64,000 nucleotides of DNA, from contig NW_020653409.1 in assembly GCF_003589595.1 (NCBI RefSeq), forward strand, positions 2,144,944 through 2,208,943. The letters are read 5' to 3'. Below the pieces are notes generated by a model. It ran no database searches. It worked only from the letters and a program-made list of their open reading frames with translations, and was not told where the DNA came from. Source of the DNA: Hyposmocoma kahamanoa (lineage: Eukaryota; Arthropoda; Insecta; Lepidoptera; Cosmopterigidae). This document shows positions 24,301 through 32,600 of the stretch, one piece after another (positions within the stretch are counted from its first letter, which is position 1; every line of letters begins with the position of its first letter). The position numbers were made by a program, and so were the translations under genes.

Positions 24301-24397
24301 ATACAGTATGGTAAAATATAAATGTAAAGATACAGTTGTTACTTGGTTAGTTACTAAAACTTACGACGAAACTGAAAAACTTTTAACCATGTCGTAA
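21392..24397 (+). CDS. LINE ORF2: endonuclease and reverse transcriptase
   Basis: The enzyme nicks target DNA and copies the element RNA into it. The frame is open from 21392 to the stop at 24395-24397, but no ATG occurs before the endonuclease domain, so the start is uncertain. The APE-like endonuclease shows LQQNIRSI (about 21590), VVLTECWL with the catalytic Glu, ILVGDINI and ITDHQAV. The reverse transcriptase shows YRPISLL, QFGFRAGRSAEDA, LAKAFDTV, GVPQGSTVGP and the catalytic YADD at about 23531-23542. The end keeps a C-terminal block with the sequence SYGISSWGG. The roughly 1000-residue frame has no stop, which suggests recent activity. Confidence 0.9.
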   Translation, partial: ARHVVIYVIYLSHYSIVIYYLQIKFADNNQLIDYIDNLTISKSFVCEPEHCKTHIPKLTSHIKILQQNIRSINKNFPSIPILLSRLKFECDIVVLTECWLQYTSVLPTIRGYTNYSTQINFNQNDGITVFIKNNFTHTVEESRLFEANCLLVKIGTETIIIAIYRPCCFKNLGPFLESLNTLLTQLSSFKNIILVGDININISHTNDNANKYLDTLAFHGMLPAHNHPTRLTNCLDHVIIKTNLATSTCVLLTSITDHQAVLCCVKNKYNTNCDRYNFKKKINLDKIIDEVRKLDFSSIYTTDNLDEAVNIFIQYTQNIILRNTIYVKLPRNRITLKPWITTGLLKCIKNRDRMHIKVRQDPNNTILGITYKRYRNFCNNIIRKCKQQYEKTELSASKNNNKKLWRTIKNITNLNKQKDPLHELLNIKPTELQSANEINDFFAGIGAELASKIHTHQHISSTYICSQVPLSDSFVLMETTSEEVESTIMSLKSDSAVGWDDISAHTLKAIKEVVAPVLTVLINKSLNDGVFPGALKKSIVVPVYKSGNRDCITNYRPISLLTATSKVFEKIMNKRINNFLEAKNLLSESQFGFRAGRSAEDAIHSFTDFVIQKIDNKKKCITIFLDLAKAFDTVSFPILIDKLEALGIRGTQLSLIRSYLEDRTQRVKIDSVLSQDANVYYGVPQGSTVGPTLFLCYINELCQMKLRNCKIISYADDTTLTFYHDTWEGVFDCAQEGFNIVRNWLAANYLTLNTEKTKYIAFCVGGQQSLTFSYNIRAHSCSNWSSTICTCAYIEKTLNIKYLGITIDYLLSFKEHITSLTQRLRKLIYIFKKLRHVLDFKLFKSVYLSLCQSILSYGISSWGGAAKTHMLQLERVQRLILKVSLSKPRLYSTISLYRDTKLLSVRQIYVLATVLRQHGKIIFNAHHPNAHRRRHYMVCDPKLFNTSFAHRFFCHQGPRLYNLLNKSLNIYSMVKYKCKDTVVTWLVTKTYDETEKLLTMS

Positions 24398-24419
24398 CAA
24401 GCGATAAAGGCCTCAAGTA

Positions 24420-24580
24420 CGCACATCCATTCATCCCACGCATTTACTCACACACATGCACACTTACACACCACATACACACCCACACTAAATACATACA
24501 ACACACACACTCACATGCACTCCTCACACACACACATACATAAACGCAAACACATACACACACGCAACCACACTCTATTA
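24420..24580 (+). repeat. CA-rich 3' untranslated region of the LINE
   Basis: Imperfect ACACAC/ACATAC simple-sequence runs fill the segment just after ORF2. They lie inside the LINE, between the ORF2 stop and the ATT tail. Confidence 0.8.
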
Positions 24581-24791
24581 GATTATATTTTCTTCTATAT
24601 TCTATAAATTTGTTAAACTAATCCCTTACCATGTATATTGGAAATTTTAGGTACAGAATTGTTCAACCAAGAGGTGGAGACCAGGAGGCCTAAGATACAG
24701 GTCTTACCTAGTTTAGGCTCCTGTCTCTCACAATGTTTAATATGTACGCTCTGTTCCATTACTTTAAATTTATTGTGGGAGAAAATAAACA

Positions 24792-24815
24792 AATTATTAT
24801 TATTATTATTATTAA
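24792..24815 (+). repeat. ATT microsatellite tail of the LINE
   Basis: About seven ATT units close the retrotransposon, in place of poly(A). SINE1 copies in the window end in similar TTA/ATT repeats, which is compatible with use of related reverse transcriptases. Confidence 0.8.
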
Positions 24816-24826
24816 ATCAATAAAAT

Positions 24827-25523
24827 AAAAAAATACGAAAAATGGGTGCCTCATGATTTGACTGATCTGCAGAAAGAAACGCGTGTTGAAACTTGTGTTG
24901 CCTTGTTGAACCGGTACAGAAATGAAGGAATATTGGATCGAATTGTAACATGTGATGAAAAGTGGATTCTTTATGATAACCGGAAAAGAAAAATGCAATG
25001 GCTGACCCCAGGTCAAATGCCACAACAGTGTCCTAAAGCAAAACTTACCAATAAAAAGGTAATGGTAACTGTTTGGTGGTCTCAGCATGGTGTTATTCAC
25101 TATAGTTTTCTCCGATCTGGTCAAGCAATAACGGCAGATGTCTATTGTGCCGAACTCCGAACCATGTTGACAAAACTAGCAGTAAAACAGCCCCGTCTCA
25201 TGAATCGATCTTCACCATTATTGCTCCACGACAACGCGAGACCTCACACAGCACGAGAAACCATTTTGACCCTTCAGGAACTGCAGTTAGAAACCATTCG
25301 TCATCCTCCGTATTCACCAGACCTTGCTCCAACGGACTACCATTTTTTTCGTGATTTGGACAATTATCTACGTGACAAGAAGTTTTCTTCCCAGGAGGCA
25401 GTACAAAATGCTTTCACACAGTTTGTGCAGTCTAGATCGTCGGAGTTCTATCGCAAAGGCATTAATAACCTTCCCATTAGATGGCAGCAATGTATAGATA
25501 ATAATGGCAACTATTTTGATTAA
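24827..25523 (+). pseudogene. Mariner transposase, catalytic part
   Basis: Continuation of the frame broken at 19857. It starts KKYEKWVPHDL (the WVPH linker typical of mariner) and carries the three catalytic aspartates of a DD34D transposase: VTCDEKW, LLHDNARPHTA and SPDLAPTDYHFF. There are 34 residues between the second and third. The frame is open to TAA at 25521-25523. It has no promoter of its own here and is severed from its DNA-binding domain, so it cannot make a complete transposase as it stands. Confidence 0.93.
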
Positions 25524-25598
25524 ATAAATTTGTTAAAAATTTAAAAAATAAACAATTTAGACTTTCAGTACAAATCGGCAATTTCATACTTTAACCCC

Positions 25599-25937
25599 TA
25601 TTATATATAAAAATCAATTAATATTTCCAATAAAGCATGGTTCATTACTCTTGTGTTCAACTATATTTCAGTCGAAGCTAAATATGGTGCATTTTTATTA
25701 TTTTGCCCTTTTCTCTGGTTCCTGGCCACTTACTTCTGAAATTTGAATCGTTCTTTAATTCTTTTCCTTTGTCATTCTTGACTTTGCTTCGTTCCGTCGC
25801 AACTCCTTACAAAATTCCTGAAGAGAAAAGACGTGTCCTTCAGTCGTGAAAACCTAACTGCATAAAGAGTAAAGGCCCTTTAGCGCCTTTCTTCTTCTTT
25901 TCCCTGCTTTCTTATTTATTCCTTCTACAATCTTTTT
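25599..25937. other. Unassigned sequence
   Basis: No gene or recognisable repeat was seen. Confidence 0.35.
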
Positions 25938-26231
25938 CTATTTATAATATCAAGTGACGGGACGAACAATTCGTGCGCCTGATGGTAAGCTTCACGCCTG
26001 TCCATAACAATTGCAGTATCCTCAGAGCTTTAAATCGCAAAGATCTGAGAGGCACTGCCAGTGCGCCCTTCACCCTGAGACATAAGCTGACATGTCCCAT
26101 GTGCTTGTAATTTCACCAACACCCTTACCCTTCAAAACCGGAACACAGTAACGCTCGCATTACTGCTTAGCGGCAGAAATGGTGGCAGTACTTCCCTGGA
26201 CGAACTCTTTCACTGGAAGCTCTACTCCTAC
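25938..26231 (-). repeat. Repeat B copy
   Basis: A nearly complete minus-strand copy, from TATAATATCAAGTGACGGGA to GAAGCTCTACTCCTAC. Confidence 0.75.
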
Positions 26232-26282
26232 TAAATTCATGTAGACTGAGCGTTTCTATCATTATTCCATCGTGACAACATA

Positions 26283-26560
26283 AGAGCCTGTGCACACAGC
26301 GCGCAGACGACGCGTATTTTACGAACGCGCCTATACGGCTCCGTGGAAGCTCGTTTGTACCGTGTTTTTTGCACGTTTGAATCTATTGAAGCTTTGGCCA
26401 AAAGAAGCTAATTCGCCGCGAATCATGAATAATATGTCGCGTCTGAGTAAGCATTCGACACGCGAACGTTTGTTCGAAGTCAGTCAGTATTAATCATGGA
26501 GTTGGACGAAGCAGTCAAGTTGTTACTAGCTTACCGTCACTGGAAGAGACGACAATCAAG
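26283..26560 (+). mobile_element. PIF/Harbinger-like 5' end fragment
   Basis: GAGCCTGTGCACACAGCGCG follows TAA, as in Harbinger-type termini that duplicate a TTA/TAA target. The segment is rich in ACGCG words. At 26496 a frame starts MELDEAVKLLLAYRHWKRRQ, which resembles the acidic-then-Leu-then-Lys/Arg start of Harbinger nucleases, and is lost soon after. No right end was found. This is a truncated or internally deleted relic. Confidence 0.45.
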
Positions 26561-26599
26561 GGAATGCAGAATGCATTTACATCTAATTCTTTACGATGA

Positions 26600-26870
26600 A
26601 TAATTTGCAATCCAAACATATTTTTCGCAATTTTTCAATATGGCTGCCATACAAACTTTTGTGGCGGCAGATAAAAATTTGCCCTAATTCGCCTGTTCGG
26701 GTCTCGGTGAGTGTTTAATAATAATTTTCGGTCAAAAATCACTTTTAGTCATTTCTCAATACGGCTGTCATACAAACTTTCTTGGCGGTTGATAAAAATG
26801 TTGCTCTAATTTGACTGAAAAATGGTATGTGTGGTTTTCTACGGATGTTCAATAATAATTTGCAATGTGT
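26600..26870. repeat. Diverged tandem duplication
   Basis: Two units of about 122 bp are similar: GGCTGCCATACAAACTTTTG and GATAAAAATTTGC in the first, GGCTGTCATACAAACTTTC and GATAAAAATGTTGC in the second. Each is followed by an AATAATAATTT word. Confidence 0.55.
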
Positions 26871-27288
26871 GTGTTACATTTCAAAAATCACAATTACGTT
26901 CTGCATATAATTTTATTATAACATTTATAAATTCAAATTGCACACAATTTTTTAAGCTAACAATAACTATTGACTAATCGCAATCCGGATTGCGAAAGAC
27001 ATTTTGTCTTATAGTTTCAAAATCCTTGCGCCGTCACTTGGCTGACAGATGAAGAATGTTGGATTACCTTTATAGTGCGACATGATGTTCTTTTTCACTT
27101 CTTCTACATGTTTTTTATTTACCTGTAAGAAAAAATAAAACTTAAATTATGCATTAAACATCAATTCAGGATCACAATTCCCTAATAACAGGTAAATTGT
27201 ATTTTATTTATTTATTGTATTTTCCCGATATTTCTGAACGGTTACACCCTCCATGGTCATACCATAGTAAGATAATCTGTAGCTAGTA
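26871..27288. other. Unassigned AT-rich sequence
   Basis: No gene was seen. Confidence 0.35.
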
Positions 27289-27412
27289 GCAGTAGAGCCT
27301 TGTAAAAGAGTTCGTCCAGAGCAGAGTGCTACAACCAATACGACCATATTACAGGCACATTGTCAAGTTATATCACACGGTGACTGATACAGTGGCAGTG
27401 CCTCTGAGGTTG
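27289..27412 (+). repeat. Repeat B, decayed partial copy
   Basis: It retains GTAGCAGTAGAGCC, GAGTTCGTCCAGAGCAG, ACAGGCACATTGTCAAGTTA and CAGTGGCAGTGCCTCTGAG, with deletions. Confidence 0.55.
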
Positions 27413-28010
27413 AAGGCAATAAATACAGTAGAAGTGCTTAGTTTGCCTGTCACGTGTGTCAACAGCTCGAGGAATTGCACAAACTTGACTCACTCACTCA
27501 ATCCGCCATTTTCATTCAGCGATTTTTCTTCATGATCGTGTGAATTATCTCATTCAAAACCTCGAAAATCGTAGAAATATGCCGTATTTAGCTCAAAAAT
27601 TATAGTCGCACTTATAATATTATCTATTTGGAGAACTAAATAAACTTCTGAAATTCGTCGTCATTCAGCTATTAACCGCTAGATGGCAGTACCTTCACAA
27701 TCACAATCAAAACGTTGAAACTTGCAATAATAGGTATTGATGGTATAGAACACTGAAGGGTGTAACCAACAGAGTAAAGTATAAATTATATTAACAATCC
27801 AGAATGTGTTTTTTTTTTAATTATTATCAATATTTCATAGTGTTTTAAATTGTGAATGTGTGAGTTTTGGCGACTGCGGTTTTTATAGTTACCGAGGCTT
27901 CCATTCTTTCGTCTGTGGGCATAGCAACTTTAGTAGGTATGTCGTATACCACTAGGCGCACGACTTATTCATCCCGATACTTGAGTGTTGATAAATAACC
28001 ACGAAAGCCT
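27413..28010 (+). repeat. Dispersed repeat shared with 50875-51118
   Basis: Positions 27413-27445 (ATACAGTAGAAGTGCTTAG) and 27765-27900 (AACAGAGTAAAGTATAAATT, TGTGAGTTTTGGCGACTGCG) match the sequence before the foldback at 51119. Positions about 27935-28000 contain the 3' part of a repeat B copy. There is no coding evidence. Confidence 0.5.
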
Positions 28011-28437
28011 TAAAATGTAAATAATCCCTAAATTCATATAACCTATAATCGGCAATTTGACTTTAGAGTAAGTGTGCTTTCTATCAAGTTAAGCGACCGT
28101 GAACCATAATTTGCGAAATGCCTCTTTGATCATTTAGGCTTTCGAAATACGGTTATTATTAACGCGATGTTGGATATATTCTCGGCAATGTATCCATCAA
28201 TTAAACCAAAATACATCAATATATAAATAACTTTTTAAACTGGCATGAGCGTTTAAATAAGACGTCCATAAGGAGTGGAATTAAATTGTACATTGAATTG
28301 TGCATTTTAGTTCACACTATTGTTATTATTTAAATATTTACATATATACGTCACATGGGCACATATTCAAATACCACAACCACAACACACACAAACAACA
28401 CACAAGCACATGCATCCACTTCGCACGCAAGTACAAA
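28011..28437. other. Unassigned sequence
   Basis: No gene was seen. CA-rich words occur at 28370-28410. Confidence 0.35.
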
Positions 28438-28622
28438 AGTGGTGAAATTACAGGCACATGGGACTTGTCAACTTATGTCTCGGGGTGAGGTGTGCAGTGG
28501 CAGTGCCCCTCACATTTTAGCGATTGAAGGGCGCAGTGGCACTGCAACTGTTACGGACAGGCGTGTAGCTTACCATTAGGCACACGAATTGCTCGTCCCG
28601 TCACTTAACATTATTAAAAAAT
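28438..28622 (+). repeat. Repeat B, 3' two-thirds
   Basis: It starts GGTGAAATTACAGGCACATG and ends with ATTATTAAAAAATG. The 5' third is missing. Confidence 0.7.
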
Positions 28623-29163
28623 GTATTGACTTACTCCTTATTGCTTAATAAGTAGGGATGCACAATTTCTTGCTTTGAAGCAACTTGTTGGATCGCAATG
28701 GAAAAAATCATTTCAAAATCAATTTCGATTAACAACATTTTTGACAGCCTCTTTGGCTTCAGTCATATTATTATGAGACAAGACGTATTCCCGTCGTCGT
28801 AGTGAAAGAATTTACAACCTTTAACGCCGCTTTACAACCGCTAGCGTAGTAAAGGTTTTTGAAATTCGAACTCGACGATGAACTGTGGTGCACCTAACTT
28901 TATCTTTCGATAAAAAAAGCAATACCACGTTCAACTACGCGATTTGTCGCACATTATTTATGTAATATAAATCCGTTGGTACGTTTTATTGTTATTATTG
29001 TCCACATTAAATTGACAACGATAACTAATTTTGTTTATTAGATCTGATTGATATAGTTCAACTGTTTGTCTTTCGTCGACCATTTTGTGAGGTGAAAGGT
29101 TGTGTGTCTCGCTGAGCAGTAAAGTTGTTTTGCGTCTCGCTACGCTCTTGGTAAGCAGCTAGG
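28623..29163. other. Unassigned sequence
   Basis: No gene was seen. Confidence 0.35.
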
Positions 29164-29460
29164 TTGTGGAATTCCCTGCCTGCTACTTACTACTTATCCT
29201 CCAAACGCAATAACTTGGACCTTTTCAAGGCGAGAGCGAAAAGGCATTACTTGGGTGTGCATTTGTATTTATTGTCACATGTACATAGTCAAAAAAAAAA
29301 GGTGTTATGCATAGCTATATCACTACGAACTACTTACTACGAACTACATGCTACATGCTACGATGTAGCATACACATACTTGCATGTGCTTGCTACATGG
29401 TCGACCTCATCGTCACTTTCCATCAGGTGAGATGGAGGTCAAATGAGCACTTATTTTTAT
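29164..29460 (+). repeat. LINE 3' end fragment
   Basis: It shares the C-terminal signature NLDLFKARAKRHYLGVH and the CATCGTCACTTTCCATCAGG region with the minus-strand fragment at 8965-9240. It ends A-rich about 50 bp from the splice donor of galactokinase exon 7. In between, CTACATGCTACATGCTACGA-type short repeats suggest slippage. Confidence 0.65.
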
Positions 29461-29509
29461 TAAAAAAAAATACAGAAATATCAAAAAGAGAGCAACGTGG
29501 TTTCGTTAC

Positions 29510-29668
29510 CAAAGACACGACGCACCCGCCGAATCCCCCGCCAGTCATCCTAGCACCGTAAACTCCGGTGCACGTCTTCAACACCTCCACTATCTGGTCC
29601 GACTCAGGACATGACACCTCCATCAACTTGCTCAGCGAGTCGTGCGACTTATAGAACAGTTCGCCTAC
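29510..29668 (-). CDS. Galactokinase exon 7
   Basis: 53 codons, phase 0 to phase 0. The acceptor is CCTTTATCAG before GTAGGC, the donor TCTTTG/GTAACG. It encodes [19 protein letters not shown] and [13 protein letters not shown], the third GHMP motif. If GTAACG is not used, the frame adds 30 residues and stops at about 29423 in an A-rich LINE remnant. That tail does not look like the family end, so splicing onward to another exon is preferred. Confidence 0.92.
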
Positions 29669-32600
29669 CTGATAAAGGAATAATATACTAAACAAACAAT
29701 TGCTTTTCTACATTGACTTACAAATAAATGGACGACGGGTCTAATACAAAAACCACGAAAAAAATGTCCCAAGTCAACCTATTCGAAATTTAAATTGTAA
29801 TGTCATCGCAGTATCGCGCTGTCAGTAGAACAAATGAAGACTAAAGCGGAGTTTGGCGCTCTGTATACGATTTTAGCGCCTTACAAGTGCGGACACTTTT
29901 TAGCGCGGACCCGACGTCCATATAATTGTAAGTCAATGCTTTTCTAAATTTGTTTTCCTTGGATCAAAAAACATAAATTTCATGGCGATTATTCTTTCCC
30001 ACCACGCTCAAATACAAACTGTCTCCTTTCGGCATTTTTTTAAGTTTATTATCCCAACAATTTGAACTGACGATACTGGCTAAAGAAGTCCATGGTTAGA
30101 TTCACTGTAGAGCCGACTTGGGAAATCAATTATTCTAAATTAGATGTTTCTAAATTATTAGCATTAGAGCTCCTTGTGAAAGATTTCGTCCAGGGAAGTA
30201 CTGCCACCTTACCTATTTCTGCCGCCAAAGAGTAATGTGATCATTACTGTTTTCCAAATTAGAAAGGTTTTGGTGCTGGTGAAATTACAGGCACATAGGA
30301 CTTGTCAAATTACATCTCAGGGCGGCGGGCATAGTGGCAGTGCCTCGCAGATCCTTGAGATTTAAAGCTCTGAGTGGCACTGCAACTGTTATACTTAGTA
30401 TCATAAAAAAGAAAAAGTTTCATCACGATGTCCTCCTTCACTGAAAAGCACATGGTAAATTTTAAATTTCGCACATATATTCCATTAAACTCAGAAGTGC
30501 GCGACGGGATTGATCTGCTTGATAGGCGGTATTTCAAACCCTTAGACTACCACGGCTTTTTATACACTATGCTATAGGTAACACATGAGTGAGCCTACCC
30601 TTTTAAGTGATTGATTCTAAACCACGCACGAACACGCACTTCCGTAAACAAACTTGCACTTATCAATATTGTTAGTTCCAGGTAGGACAGTATTACATGC
30701 GTAATGTGGAGTAAACAGATTCTTTTTAAAAAAATGCGGCTTACGCAGAGTTGGCCCACTGCCCGTGTGTTATAACCAAATCAATCCGCCCTGGTTTTAA
30801 CCGGGTATTTGGTATAATTTCATACTTTTACAAATTTCGATGTACGAGGGGAGGTCCAAAAGTCCGCGGAATGGAAGGGTTGTAAATAATATAAAACAAT
30901 AAGGCTATTTTTCCTTTTCAATATAATTACCTTTGAGCTCAATACATTTTTTAGATTTCGAAATTAGCTTTTCTATGCCATCGAAAAAATATTTTTTCTC
31001 TTTGCTCTCAAAATGAGCTAAAATTGCTGCCTTAACCTCTCCGTCGTCGCGAAATTTTTTCCCACGTAATTCTTTTTTCACATTTGGGAACAAATAATAA
31101 TCGCTGGGGGCTAGTATATATATATATATATATATCTAAAGTACCCATTGAATGATAGGTTTTCTTCTAAAATTTCAAGGTGAGTTTGTGTTTTTTCTAT
31201 CGTGAAAATGTTTAGGAATCGAGTTTTCACACCATATAATAAATCAGTGTATATTCTCAATTTTCCTATATATTTCTTTTAAATGATTGGTTCAACACTT
31301 CTATTGTTATGCGCGATCAACCCAAGCCACTCGAGATTGTATAGATTCTGAATTAGTTCTCGTGCGTAATACCAAATGTACTGATTCGATCTTTATTACA
31401 CGAAATAAAGTACATAGTTCCTTCCCCAATAGCCACGCGAGAAAATGGTAAAACCGACAAAAAAAATCGATTATCAGTGCTTGGCGTGTACGAACTCAGT
31501 ATTCTTTTGTTGTGGCTTAACTTCATGCCTTTTGACCATAGGTACTGTAGTGGACTGTATCTATAATGTATATGGGTTAAAGGGTGGGTGCTAACAACGA
31601 GTGAGCAAGGCCAAGCAAATGTACTTACAGCTTTTAATAATTTACTAGAAAACACGTCGTCGCTATCAAAGCAAAAAAAAGTCGCCAAAAACAAACACAT
31701 CTATTATTTAGAATTTAAATATAAAACTAAGTGTAAAACAGACTATATTATAAAATATATACAAAGAGATTTGTAGCGATTCGCTACAGATACCTTATAA
31801 AAAATATTTTCCTCTGAACTATCCCCTTTCTGAAATTTGTTCAGGAATTTCAACCCTATATTTTCACAATTTTTTCTTAAACAGATGCATACAGATTAAG
31901 TCAACAAAAATTTATATGGGCAAACGCCATTGCGTTTTAGTAAATATGTTTAAGAATTTCGTTTCACGGTATTTATTAAATTGCTTTGTTTACAATGACG
32001 CAATGAAATGGAATCTGACTAAAGAAAATAATTTCCTTCTGTCTAATGCAAAGAAAGAAGTGGTCGCAAAAAAACAAACGGTATATATACGTTTTATCTA
32101 CAACGTTTTCCTTAAGTCAGGATGTTGCTCCGCAGGTGTATCTGTATTAATATTAATAGTGGCGCTTGCTCTTTTAGCCTGTGTCGCCAGAGAAATGGAA
32201 AATCTTAAACCCGGTCGATACACGTGCGAAATAAAATCCACTTAAGAAGAAAAGTCCCCTAAAGTCCCCTTTTCGCGTGGGGTAAACATATTCAGGTATT
32301 GTATAAAATTGGTTATTGTTAGACAAATATAATAAAACACATACTGAATAAAAACCGTTCTCGACTTCTGTTGCTTTATTCTATCAATAAGGTTTCTTAA
32401 AATTCGTAAATTTAGAGTTGCTTTTACTCTGTCCCTGGATAACGAATGCCAATTGGTTTACTTATTTATCCTGGAAAGGTAAAATGTCTAACGTACTTTT
32501 TTACATGTACGTTTTTAATAGCAGTAGAGCTCCTTGTGGAAGAGTTTGTCCAGGGAAGTACTGCCACTTTACCTATTTTTGTCGCCAAGCAGTAATGTCG

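Larger units (their letters stand above)
19858..24822 (+). mobile_element. Nearly full-length non-LTR retrotransposon
   Basis: A LINE of about 4.96 kb, inserted in the transposase gene. It has a GC-richer 5' untranslated region (19858-20274), ORF1, ORF2, a CA-rich 3' untranslated region and a tail of ATT repeats. Target duplication is short at best: AAAT occurs at both junctions (19854-19857 and 24823-24826). Both ORFs are open, so the insertion is young. APE-type endonuclease plus RT without an RNase H domain, and an FP25K-like ORF1, place it near the CR1/Jockey group. The exact clade is not decided. Confidence 0.9.
19361..25598 (+). mobile_element. Mariner transposon split by a LINE
   Basis: The ends are perfect 23-bp inverted repeats beginning GGGGTTAAAGTATGAAATTG, each flanked by the TA dinucleotide that mariner duplicates (19359-19360 and 25599-25600). 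Without the inserted retrotransposon (about 19858-24822) the element is about 1.27 kb, the usual mariner size. Its transposase reads open on both sides of the insertion. Insertion of the LINE therefore appears to be what disabled it. Confidence 0.93.

Noticed and set aside
29423..29695. A 90-residue gene ending in a Phe/Asn/Lys-rich tail
   Set aside because: Its centre is galactokinase exon 7. The first nine residues are intron and the last 30 run into the next intron and a LINE tail.
31916..32245. A small membrane protein gene
   Set aside because: One hydrophobic stretch in an AT-rich intron frame is expected by chance. No start context, homology or splice evidence supports it.
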